Made by a program: the position numbers and the translations under genes
Notes under the pieces: model-generated
Databases searched by the model: none
Told to the model about the DNA's origin: nothing
The model's input: the letters and a program-made list of their open reading frames with translations, nothing else
Source of the DNA: Treponema sp. UBA3870
Lineage (GTDB): Bacteria; Spirochaetota; Spirochaetia; Treponematales; Treponemataceae
Direction: 5' to 3'
DNA: 16,901 nucleotides
Assembly (NCBI GenBank): GCA_002392275.1
Contig: DGGQ01000190.1
Location: forward strand, 1-16,901
Shown: piece after piece, positions 6,448-13,313 of the stretch
Layout: each line of letters starts with the position of its first letter
Numbering within the stretch: the stretch's first letter is position 1

Positions 6448-7188
6448 TTACTCAATCTCTCTGTTTGGTATTTTTATCATCAGCAGTATTCCCAGAGCAA
6501 AAAACACTATGCTTATCCATTGGGAGGTCGAGAGGGGACCGAAAAATCCGCGTGCCGAATCATCCCGGAAAAATTCGATTATGAATCTGCCGGTGGAGTA
6601 TAGAATCATGTAGAGCGGAAGCTGGAGATGCTTTTGTCTGGAAAAGATTCCGCGGAAAAGTAAAAACAGGAACAGAATCAGGTCGAGCGTGGAACATAGA
6701 ATCTGCACCGGGAATCTTCGGGTTCCTTCAATCAGTACAGAAAATCTTCCGTCGCAGGGGAAGCCGTAGCAGCATCCGGCAAAGAGACATCCAAGTCTGC
6801 CGCAGGACTGAATCAATGGGGTCGCTGTAATCAGCAGGGAAAAAATTGGCGGGCGTAGAAGATGGAACTGGCGGCAGTAAATGTATGTTCCCAAAAAAGC
6901 TCCTGCAAGGCCGCCGTAAACGACAAATCCGCCGGAAAAAAGTGCCAGAAATCCATTTTCGCTGACTATTTGCGGAATCGATTTGACATTCAGAATCAGA
7001 AAAAGGATTTTTGCGCCGACGACCAGCCCAAGAAATGCGTAGATGAACGAGTAGATTGCGTCCTGAATTTTTACGCGGAAGTTTTTGGACAAAAAAATAA
7101 GGACAGGACACGCAAGCAGAATCCCCGCGAAAATGCAGAGTGAGTAGCTTGGCAATGTTCTGCCCCAAATGTTTATGAACGGATGCAT
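6448..7188 (-). CDS. lgt: Lgt-like prolipoprotein diacylglyceryl transferase family membrane protein (246 aa)
   Basis: Lgt transfers diacylglycerol from phosphatidylglycerol to the lipobox cysteine of prolipoproteins at the inner membrane. The N-terminus (PFINIWGRTLPSYSL), SGGFVVYGGLAGAFLG (85-100), GRLGCLFAGCCYG (130-142), RRFPVQIL (157-164) and the end motif RFIIEFFRDD (201-210) follow the family order over about six or seven hydrophobic segments. Two points differ from E. coli Lgt: its His103 of HGG aligns with Tyr91, and the GRxGNFxNGE segment is replaced by a Cys-rich GRLGCLFAGCC form. Arg131 is kept. It may be a short variant Lgt or a paralogue with another role; the family call is firm, the activity less so. 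No clear ribosome site, but the ATG lies seven bases after the stop of the DUF4190 gene, which suggests translational coupling as the last gene of the operon. Confidence 0.82.
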   Translation of the reverse strand: MHPFINIWGRTLPSYSLCIFAGILLACPVLIFLSKNFRVKIQDAIYSFIYAFLGLVVGAKILFLILNVKSIPQIVSENGFLALFSGGFVVYGGLAGAFLGTYIYCRQFHLLRPPIFSLLITATPLIQSCGRLGCLFAGCCYGFPCDGRFSVLIEGTRRFPVQILCSTLDLILFLFLLFRGIFSRQKHLQLPLYMILYSTGRFIIEFFRDDSARGFFGPLSTSQWISIVFFALGILLMIKIPNREIE

Positions 7189-7195
7189 CGTTTTT

Positions 7196-7573
7196 CTAGC
7201 GAACGCAGTTTATGATTCCACAGGCTGCGCATGAGACTATCGCCCCGACACCTGTTGTTGCGCAAATCATGCAGGCGGTTCCAAGACCGGAAATCAGAAG
7301 CCCAATCAACGAAAAAATTACGCCAAGGATTCCGGGGGTTGTTGTTCTTTTTTTGTTCGCGCTGATTGCCATCAGGATTCCGACCGTTCCCAGAAGCAGA
7401 CAGACCATGGAACCCCATCCCCAGGCTGCATTTCCAGCGCACGAAAGGATTCCAAAAATCAAGGAAACAACCGCGACTGTCATTGTGTTGTCGGTCGGAG
7501 TTTCGATTGGCCGTCTCTCCTGTGCGGAATCTTTGTACGGCTCCAGCTCTTTTGAATTTTCATCATTCTCCAT
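7196..7573 (-). CDS. DUF4190-type small membrane protein (125 aa)
   Basis: AGGAGA six to eight bases upstream supports the ATG at 7573. A hydrophilic, acidic N-terminus (about 28 residues) is followed by hydrophobic segments: VAVVSLIFGILSC (33-45), a Gly/Leu segment WGSMVCLLLGTVGILMAIS, the short basic loop ANKKRTTTP, and GILGVIFSLIGLLISGLG and onward. The pattern of Gly-spaced helices around an NKK-type turn is the DUF4190 signature. The C-terminus is unusually rich in cysteine (five Cys in the last 31 residues). Function of the family is unknown. It is the middle gene of a three-gene operon with the permease (17-base gap) and the Lgt-like gene (7-base gap). A second DUF4190 protein lies at 10891-11424. 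Confidence 0.8.
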   Translation of the reverse strand: MENDENSKELEPYKDSAQERRPIETPTDNTMTVAVVSLIFGILSCAGNAAWGWGSMVCLLLGTVGILMAISANKKRTTTPGILGVIFSLIGLLISGLGTACMICATTGVGAIVSCAACGIINCVR

Positions 7574-7590
7574 ATCGGTCTCCTAAAAAA

Positions 7591-8946
7591 TCAGTGCCAT
7601 ATCAGCCAAAGCACGGCTGCCGCGGATGCTGTTGTGAGCAGTGTAAATGGAACTCCAATCTTCAGCCACTTTCCAAAGTTCATCGGGTAGCCTTCCTTTT
7701 TGACTATTCCCATTGCGACCACGTTTGCGCTTGCACCGAATGGAGTCAGGTTTCCGCCGAGACAGCTTCCAATCAGGAGTGCGAACATGTAAAGCTCTCC
7801 GTTCACGCCTATTGATTTTGCCATTGTGTCCGCGACCGGGAGCATTGCGATTATGTATGGAACGTTGTCAACAAATCCGCTAATCAAAATGGACACGACA
7901 AGTATGAGGATGAATCCGATAAATTTGGAGCCTTTTGTCCAGCCGGCGAGAACGTTTGCCAAATCATTCAGAAGTCCCACGGATTCGATTGCCGCAATGA
8001 CAATGAAAATTCCAATCAAAAAGAAGATGGTCTCCCAGTCCAAATCCTTGACAAGTTTTTTTCCTGATTTGAATGAGCGTTCCTTGATTATGTACCAGAC
8101 CAGCCCGATAAGACCAAGCCCCAGGACGTAGCATCCATTTGCGAAGGCGAAACGGATTTTGATGAACGACATGACCGCAAGACCAACAATCATCAGAAGA
8201 AGGAGCACGAACGGAAGCCATGAGATGACCTTTTCCTTTGCGACCTCAATTTTGTTTTTTCCCATCCGCGCGAATATAATATAGAAGAGAATGCATCCGA
8301 CGATGAGACCGGTCTGGACCACGAAGAAAACCGAGAGCCTTCCGTTGTGAACAAAGAAGTCGTTGAACGTGTAACCCGCATAGCTTGCGAAAATCATTGA
8401 CGGCGGATCTCCCACGAGGGTTGCGGTTCCCTCAAGGTTGCTCATAACGGCTAGACCCACCATGAACATTGTTGGATTTTTGTTCAGTTTTTTGCACAGG
8501 GCGAGGGCGATAGGTGCCATGACCAGAACTGTTGCGACATTTTCGACAAAGATTGAGATTATGCCCGTCATAGCGAGAATTGCGACCATCGCCAGACCGG
8601 TTCTTGGACTTTTTTCGATGATTGAATCCGCTATCCGCGCCGGGGCTTTCGAGTAGATGAAGAGAGCCGCTATAATCATGCTTCCGAGATAAATCATCAG
8701 GATGTTCCAGTTGACAACCCCGTCAAGAAGACAGTGTTCCAGAACAAATAGCCGGTTCTGAGTCATGTTCTCCGCCACAACCAAATCCTGTGGCAGCTTG
8801 AATATGCTCCCCGGGAAAATCGCCGCCAGAACGATTATCGCCACCGCCGCGACTGTAGTGAACAGGACTTTTTTGTCCTGCATGACTATGACAAGGGCAT
8901 ACATCAAAACCGCTATGCCCAGAACAATCCATTTCATGTTTTCCAT
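7591..8946 (-). CDS. ArsB/NhaD-type (ion transporter superfamily) permease (451 aa)
   Basis: About eleven to twelve hydrophobic helices in two homologous halves. The first half carries FVENVATVLVMAP (133-145) and SNLEGTATLVGDPPSMI (169-185); the second carries FVDNVPYIIAMLPV (358-371) and GSCLGGNLTPFGASAN (393-408). These paired ENVAT/DNVPY and SN-GTA/GN-TPFGASAN motifs define the ArsB/NhaD group of the ion transporter superfamily, whose members move anions such as arsenite or dicarboxylates, or exchange Na+/H+. Substrate cannot be told from sequence; no arsenic genes are nearby. Start 8946 is chosen over the open frame further upstream because AAGGGA lies nine bases before it and the promoter lies inside the longer frame. 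ATG at 8937 is an alternative. First gene of an operon. Confidence 0.92.
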   Translation of the reverse strand: MENMKWIVLGIAVLMYALVIVMQDKKVLFTTVAAVAIIVLAAIFPGSIFKLPQDLVVAENMTQNRLFVLEHCLLDGVVNWNILMIYLGSMIIAALFIYSKAPARIADSIIEKSPRTGLAMVAILAMTGIISIFVENVATVLVMAPIALALCKKLNKNPTMFMVGLAVMSNLEGTATLVGDPPSMIFASYAGYTFNDFFVHNGRLSVFFVVQTGLIVGCILFYIIFARMGKNKIEVAKEKVISWLPFVLLLLMIVGLAVMSFIKIRFAFANGCYVLGLGLIGLVWYIIKERSFKSGKKLVKDLDWETIFFLIGIFIVIAAIESVGLLNDLANVLAGWTKGSKFIGFILILVVSILISGFVDNVPYIIAMLPVADTMAKSIGVNGELYMFALLIGSCLGGNLTPFGASANVVAMGIVKKEGYPMNFGKWLKIGVPFTLLTTASAAAVLWLIWH

Positions 8947-8985
8947 AAAAACCGTTCCCTTAAAATGTTTTCTATACCGCCATCC

Positions 8986-9014
8986 ATTATACCCAAAAGT
9001 GCTGTGGGTGTCTA
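8986..9014 (-). promoter_or_regulatory. Promoter of the permease-DUF4190-lgt operon
   Basis: Minus strand: TAGACA (9014-9009), 17-base spacer, perfect TATAAT (8991-8986). Transcription would start near 8979, giving a leader of about 33 bases. Confidence 0.75.
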
Positions 9015-9033
9015 ATGGAATCTTGTTCACAGT

Positions 9034-9196
9034 CAGGGCTTCGGCATGAAAACTATAGATAAATTGCAACACATGAGCGGGTCCCAGTTGACGGCAAGAA
9101 TCAAGTAAACCTCCCTAAAGGGTCCCTCCTTAATTCTTGCCTACGTCCCACTCCTGTGTTGCATAAGTCCATTGTTTTTATCATGCCGAAGACCTG
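9034..9196. repeat. Fold-back unit 1 (163 bp)
   Basis: Ends CAGGGCTTCGGCATGA / (other strand) CAGGTCTTCGGCATGA. Further in, TGCAACACATGAGCGGG (9064-9080) pairs with CCCACTCCTGTGTTGCA (9149-9165) at 15 of 17 positions and GGCAAGAATCAAG with CTTAATTCTTGCC at 12 of 13, down to a CCC-TAAA-GGG tip near 9117. An RNA from it would form one long hairpin with two asymmetric internal loops. Confidence 0.8.
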
Positions 9197-9297
9197 TTGT
9201 TTTTAAGGGGAAGTTGTTGCCGTTCTTGCAGACCAATGTTTTTATGGAAATGTGTTGTTTTTTCATGCAAATCGGTCCCCCTCCAAACAAAAGTTTT

Positions 9298-9553
9298 CAG
9301 GGATTCGGCATCATTTTAAACAGATGTGCGGAACGGCATCTTTTGTTGAACATGTCGAGTCTAACAGTTTTGGTTCAACAGGCGGAAGCGGGGGGCCGGA
9401 ACGAAAAAAATCTGCACAAGCGAAGCGCGGAAGCCTTTTTTCGGGACGGACACACGCTGGGAGCCTGTTAAAACATATTTTGTTGGACTCGACATTTTTA
9501 ACCTACCAGAATCCGTTCCGCATAGATGCTATGGTTTTCATGCCGAAGCTCTG
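9298..9553. repeat. Fold-back unit 2 (256 bp)
   Basis: The left half (9298-9383) and right half (9463-9553) are inverted copies. Matching landmarks in order are TTCGGCAT, TGCGGAACGG, TGTCGAGTC(T/C)AACA and AACAGGC. Inner pairing continues with CGAAAAAA (9402-9409) and TTTTTTCG (9436-9443), so the palindrome extends almost to its centre near 9423. It shares its terminal sequence, but little of its interior, with unit 1. Confidence 0.8.
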
Positions 9554-9568
9554 TTGTTCACAGGTCCT

Positions 9569-9597
9569 TTGACCTCATGGGGTGCTTGTGCTATAAT
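9569..9597 (+). promoter_or_regulatory. Promoter of the symporter gene, predicted leaderless transcript
   Basis: TTGACC (9569-9574), 17-base spacer, TATAAT (9592-9597), with the extended -10 TGC directly before it. Only six bases separate the -10 box from the ATG at 9604, so the expected transcription start is at or within a base of the start codon. Confidence 0.8.
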
Positions 9598-9603
9598 CGG
9601 GGC

Positions 9604-10833
9604 ATGAAACTTTGGATGAAATATGTCGTCGGGGTCACAATCGGTATTGTGGCTGCCTTGATTTTGCCGGTAAACAGTGTCCAGGGACAGGCGGTTCTGG
9701 ATTTTATCTCCAACATCGCAATCCGCTTGGGACGCTACATGCTGATTCCGGTGCTGTTTTTTTCAGTCGCCACCGCATTCTACAAGCTCCGCGAGGAAAA
9801 AAAGACCCTCAAGGTGATGGGATGGACCTTTGGAACCATAGTTGTGACATCAGTTTTCCTCACTATTATTGGAATTGTCTCCGCATTGATTGCACTTCTT
9901 CCGCGCATCCCGATTTCAATAGAAAAAATCAGCGAGGTCACCACACTGGACCTGAAGTCGCTTTTGACCAAACTTTTCCCATACTCGGGATTCGAGGTTC
10001 TCCAGGAGGGGGCGTATCTTCTTCCTGTGTTTGTGATTGCGGCTCTGCTTGGTGGTGCTGCGTCAACAGAAAGGATGTACGGAAAGCCGGGGGTGAATCT
10101 TTTTGATTCTATGAGCCACATCTGCTACAGGGTGATGAGTTTTCTTTCTGAAGTTTTCTCCGTCGGAATGATTGCGCTGGTCTGCAAGTGGACCGTCGAA
10201 TTTGTTACTCTGCAAAAGCTGAAGATTTTTATGCCGATGATTATTCTTCTGACCGTGGATTTGCTTCTTGTCGGTCTGATTTTCTATCCTATAATAACTT
10301 CCATAATCTGCAAGGAAAAGCGACCATGGAAAATTCTCTACGCCTCAATCTGTCCGTTCCTTGTCGCATTTTTCAGTGGCGACACCAATTTGACTTTGGG
10401 CATGAGCATGAGGCATGGAAAAGAGAGCCTTGGAATCAGAAGAAGGGCCAATGCTTCAATTTATCCGCTGTTCTCGATTTTTGGACGCGGTGGGGCAGCT
10501 CTTGTAACGACGGTATGCTTCATCCAGATTATACGCTCGTACATTATTCTGAACCTTTCGTTTGGCACCGTTATGTGGATTGCTGGATTCGCGCTTCTTC
10601 TTTCGTTTGCACTGCCGAACCATCCTGTTGGAGGACCGTTTGTCGCGATAACAATCATGTGCGCAGCCTATGGACCAAGTTTTGAAGCCGGATATCTTTT
10701 AATCAAGGATGCCGCCCCGATAATATGTGCGTTCGCCGCCGGATTCGATGTTCTTACGGCAATGTTCGGAAGCTACATAGTCGCATACAAAAATGAATGT
10801 GTGCAGCCTGTGGAGATTAAAAAATACATTTAG
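9604..10833 (+). CDS. SDF-family (dicarboxylate/amino acid:cation) symporter-like membrane protein (409 aa)
   Basis: Sodium- or proton-coupled uptake of dicarboxylates or amino acids is the family role. Seen here are an N-terminal helix, RLGRYMLIPVLFFSVATAF (41-59; the conserved early helix of the family), the segment FFSGDTNLTLGMSMRHG (256-272; position of the Ser-rich re-entrant loop), FGRGGAALVTTV (293-304), LPNHPVGGPFVA (337-348) and AAGFDVLTAMFGSYIVA (378-394), where the family has its substrate-contacting Asp and Thr. The Ser-rich loop is replaced by SGDTN, so this is a divergent subgroup and substrate is open. ATG 9604 is chosen since the frame upstream runs through the -10 box and the fold-back element. 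There is no Shine-Dalgarno, consistent with leaderless translation; ATG 9616 is the only close alternative. A hairpin terminator follows. Confidence 0.88.
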   Translation: MKLWMKYVVGVTIGIVAALILPVNSVQGQAVLDFISNIAIRLGRYMLIPVLFFSVATAFYKLREEKKTLKVMGWTFGTIVVTSVFLTIIGIVSALIALLPRIPISIEKISEVTTLDLKSLLTKLFPYSGFEVLQEGAYLLPVFVIAALLGGAASTERMYGKPGVNLFDSMSHICYRVMSFLSEVFSVGMIALVCKWTVEFVTLQKLKIFMPMIILLTVDLLLVGLIFYPIITSIICKEKRPWKILYASICPFLVAFFSGDTNLTLGMSMRHGKESLGIRRRANASIYPLFSIFGRGGAALVTTVCFIQIIRSYIILNLSFGTVMWIAGFALLLSFALPNHPVGGPFVAITIMCAAYGPSFEAGYLLIKDAAPIICAFAAGFDVLTAMFGSYIVAYKNECVQPVEIKKYI

Positions 10834-10855
10834 GAAAACACTTTAGATTAAAATT

Positions 10856-10884
10856 GGGGTTCCGATTTGGGACCCCTTGTTTTT
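10856..10884. terminator. Bidirectional terminator between symporter and DUF4190 gene
   Basis: GGGGTTCC (10856-10863), GATTT loop, GGGACCCC (10869-10876), then TTGTTTTT. A shorter AT-rich tract on the other side allows use by the convergent minus-strand gene, whose stop codon is at 10891. Confidence 0.85.
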
Positions 10885-10890
10885 ACCGTT

Positions 10891-11424
10891 TTAGATGTAC
10901 ATTGGCTGGCCGATGTTGTCAATATATTGATGGAAAGGTTCAAAGTCAAACTCGTCCATACCATCAAACCAGTCCGGACTGTTAGGGATTTCATTTACCA
11001 TCAGGGCCATAAATCCAGCGCAGGAAGCGAATTCCAAAATCCCAAGACCAAGCGCAACCGCCGATGTCGCGATTCCAGCCACAGCTATTCCCGAATGATT
11101 TGCTTTGTTGGACGTTATTCCAAGAACCAGACCGATTACTCCAAGAATCACTGACACGGGTGAAAGAATGTATGTGAAAAGAAAAATCAGACCCACAATG
11201 CCAAGAACCATGGAGGCTACCGACGTTCCTGAAGTCCCCGGTTTCTGTTGGACAATCCGAGTGTATGTTGGAATTGGTGCCGGTTTCGGTGGAATTATTG
11301 TGGAGCCTTTGATTTCGTATTCTATTTTGTCATCCGAATCTGACGCGCCCGTCTTTTCGCTTTCAGTTTTTTCTGGGGCCTGCATTTTGTTTTCGTCAAA
11401 AAACTCTTCACCCTGTTCGTCCAT
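10891..11424 (-). CDS. DUF4190-domain membrane protein with acidic N-terminal tail (177 aa)
   Basis: ATG 11424 has AGGAG six bases upstream; a slightly longer in-frame ATG at 11442 does not. Residues 1-65 are hydrophilic, first acidic (EEFFDENKMQ, SDSDDKIEYEIKG), then Pro-rich (IIPPKPAPIPTY). The membrane part starts with GTSVASMVLGIVGLIFLF (66-83), continues SPVSVILGVIGLVLGITSNKANHSG (88-112) and GIAVAGIATSAVALGLGILEF (112-132), which is the standard DUF4190 pattern. The tail (143-177) is acidic and aromatic (DWFDGMDEFDFEPFHQY). Function unknown. It lies 65 bases after ppaC on the same strand without a terminator between, so the two are probably co-transcribed. Confidence 0.85.
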   Translation of the reverse strand: MDEQGEEFFDENKMQAPEKTESEKTGASDSDDKIEYEIKGSTIIPPKPAPIPTYTRIVQQKPGTSGTSVASMVLGIVGLIFLFTYILSPVSVILGVIGLVLGITSNKANHSGIAVAGIATSAVALGLGILEFASCAGFMALMVNEIPNSPDWFDGMDEFDFEPFHQYIDNIGQPMYI

Positions 11425-11489
11425 TGTTTTCTCCTGTCTCAATTTGATGTTTTGATTTTATGTCCAAAACTTGTGTTTGCTGTGCGTTT

Positions 11490-13136
11490 CTATTGCTCCA
11501 CATTCTCAAGCATTTCGGTGAGAAGCGGAATCAGCTGCTTTTTCCGGGAGACTATGTTTTTCATGTAGTAGATGTGTTCGTCCTGCACCGGAAGCTGGAT
11601 TACCTGTTCAAAGGCCGGGTCGCTTGCGAGGAACATTATTGAACTGAGCTGCGTAATGTCGGTCACAAGGAGCGCGTTGAAAAGATTTCCGTTTGCTTTT
11701 CTTGCGGCTTCAAGTTCGTCAAGGAATTCCTTTTTGCGCTTGAGGATTTCACGGGTGGAGTCAACCTCAATCTGACTTACGGTGAATTTCAGTTTGCCCT
11801 CAACATAATCTTTCATGTCCTGGTGGATTACTTCGTCCGCAGTCCTGTTTCCGATGCGGCTCCCGCTTTTTATGATGTCGTTTCCAAGCTGCTGTATGTC
11901 CAAATCCGCAATGCTGCTCAGGTATTCGGCGGTCAGAACGTCATACTCGGTTGTCGTCGCGGACTGCAAAACCAGAGTGTCGCTCAGGATTCCGCACAGA
12001 AGGATTGCCGCCATGTCCTTTGGAATCGGCACACGGTTTTCGCGGTACATGTTCGAGATTATGGAGCTTGTGGATCCGACGGGCTTGTTTATGAGCGTAA
12101 TCGGATAGCGCGTTGTTAGCGTGTTGATTCTGTGGTGGTCGATGATTTCCTGAATCACATAATGCTCAAGTCCTTCGATTGCCTGGGTCGGCTCGTTGTG
12201 GTCAACCAGTATCACCTCAATGTTCGGGTCGTGGAGCAAATCTGATTCGGAGATGAGGCCTATGACCTTTTCGTTTTCATCAACAACCGGAAGACATCTG
12301 TTAGGACTCTGTGCCAAAAGCGGACGGATTTTTTGAACCGTGTCCCAAGGATGGACCGGCTTGATTTCTTCATTGGACATTGAGCTTACCGGTGACGAGT
12401 ATTCAATCAAAGTCGCTGTCGCCATGGTGGAGTCGTGGCCAATCAAAATGGAAACTTTTTTTTCTTTTGCAAGTTCGTGGAGTTCCTTTTTGATTGCGTA
12501 GTCCTTTGTGATTATGAGAGCGCGCACCCCGGCTTCGATGCACGCTTTCTGGATATCCTCACGGTCGCCTGTGATTACGACAATGTTTTCGCTTGCATGT
12601 TCGGTCAGAAGATTTTTGAATGTCTCAAGGTCATCGTCTCCAATCATGATTGAGCATGGAAAAGTCTCTTCCGGATTGAACTCGACAATCGGCGTTGCGT
12701 TCAAGGTTTTTTCTATTAAATGGAGGCTTGCGGTAAAGATTCCGTTGCGTCTTGGATCAAGGAGCTTAATCGATTTGAGCGCGAATGAACTGTAGTTCAA
12801 AAATCCCTTGTACTTTTTTTCTGAATCAACAATAGGAAGTCCGTCGGCGTGGTTCATTTTTTCAACTGCTTCCCACAGCGAAAGATTCTGGTCAACTGTC
12901 TGAACGTCGGTGTTCATGTAATACTGGGTTTTCGGAAACAGGTCTGGAATATAGACCGGCGGCTCCACATTGAAACGCTTGAAAATGTATTCTGTCTGCG
13001 GCGCAAGATTTCCGGCTCTCACCGCTACATATTCTTTTTTTCCGAGCAGCTGCTTAAGACGGGCGTATGCCGTTGCCGCAACAATCGCGTCCGTGTCAGG
13101 ATTTCTGTGACCGATTATGTAAACTTTCTTTTCCAT
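11490..13136 (-). CDS. ppaC: Manganese-dependent (family II) inorganic pyrophosphatase with CBS-DRTGG-CBS insert (548 aa)
   Basis: Hydrolyses pyrophosphate to phosphate in the cytoplasm. The DHH-type metal site is complete: GHRNPDTDA (9-17; His10, Asp14, Asp16), VDHNE (311-315), IDHHR (332-336) and CGILSDT (381-387). The DHHA2-side substrate motif SRKKQ is at 530-534. Between the first and second metal motifs is the regulatory insert: a CBS half-pair (about 70-125), a DRTGG-like domain (about 145-245, with GDREDIQKACIEAG) and a second CBS half-pair (about 255-305, with RCLPVVDENEKVIGLISESDLL). In this subfamily the CBS pair binds adenine nucleotides (AMP inhibits; diadenosine polyphosphates can activate through the DRTGG-containing form), so activity is probably tuned to energy state. 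ATG 13136 has AGAGG nine bases upstream, whereas the in-frame ATG at 13145 touches it. Probable operon with the DUF4190 gene. Confidence 0.96.
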   Translation of the reverse strand: MEKKVYIIGHRNPDTDAIVAATAYARLKQLLGKKEYVAVRAGNLAPQTEYIFKRFNVEPPVYIPDLFPKTQYYMNTDVQTVDQNLSLWEAVEKMNHADGLPIVDSEKKYKGFLNYSSFALKSIKLLDPRRNGIFTASLHLIEKTLNATPIVEFNPEETFPCSIMIGDDDLETFKNLLTEHASENIVVITGDREDIQKACIEAGVRALIITKDYAIKKELHELAKEKKVSILIGHDSTMATATLIEYSSPVSSMSNEEIKPVHPWDTVQKIRPLLAQSPNRCLPVVDENEKVIGLISESDLLHDPNIEVILVDHNEPTQAIEGLEHYVIQEIIDHHRINTLTTRYPITLINKPVGSTSSIISNMYRENRVPIPKDMAAILLCGILSDTLVLQSATTTEYDVLTAEYLSSIADLDIQQLGNDIIKSGSRIGNRTADEVIHQDMKDYVEGKLKFTVSQIEVDSTREILKRKKEFLDELEAARKANGNLFNALLVTDITQLSSIMFLASDPAFEQVIQLPVQDEHIYYMKNIVSRKKQLIPLLTEMLENVEQ

Positions 13137-13191
13137 TTGTTGCATCCTCTTTTATGCTTGAAGGCATTTCACATAGAACGATGATGCATAC

Positions 13192-13220
13192 TAGAAACAC
13201 CTTCAATAATATTCTACAAT
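13192..13220 (+). promoter_or_regulatory. Possible promoter of galactokinase
   Basis: TAGAAA (13192-13197), 17-base spacer, TACAAT (13215-13220). The -35 is weak. Predicted transcription start near 13227. Confidence 0.35.
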
Positions 13221-13313
13221 AGATTATCACTTTAGGGAATAACAATGGATGCTCTAAAAACTTGGATTTTAGAAGCAACCAATCTTAAACAACCATGCAG
13301 AACAGGAGATAAA

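Larger units (their letters stand above)
9023..9563. mobile_element. Composite fold-back element with flanking 10-bp direct repeats
   Basis: TTGTTCACAG occurs at 9023-9032 and again at 9554-9563 in the same orientation, directly outside a block (9033-9553) whose ends are inverted copies of each other: CAGGGCTTCGGCATGAAAAC at 9034-9053, and on the other strand CAGAGCTTCGGCATGAAAAC ending at 9553-9534. This is the layout of a target-site duplication around terminal inverted repeats. The block contains two complete palindromic units and no convincing gene. It resembles a non-autonomous transposable element or repetitive extragenic cassette. It lies between two divergent promoters, both left intact outside it. 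Confidence 0.7.

Noticed and set aside
8947..9072. Longer N-terminus for the ArsB/NhaD-type permease
   Set aside because: The extra codons run through the promoter, the left direct repeat and the end of the fold-back element, and are not hydrophobic like the protein.
9034..9553. CRISPR array, because a ~16-bp motif occurs four times
   Set aside because: Copies alternate in orientation, spacing is irregular (about 100-240 bases) and the sequence between them is itself palindromic.
9172..9572. Open frames of about 100 codons inside the fold-back element
   Set aside because: They follow the palindrome, overlap each other in different frames, lack ribosome sites and resemble no protein family.
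13154..13207. TTGAAGG...CCTTCAA inverted repeat between ppaC and galK
   Set aside because: Arms of only seven bases almost 40 bases apart; could easily arise by chance.
13245..13313. 23-codon extension of galactokinase
   Set aside because: In frame and with a modest ribosome site, so not excluded, but codon use differs from the gene and the second ribosome site at 13314 fits the family length better.
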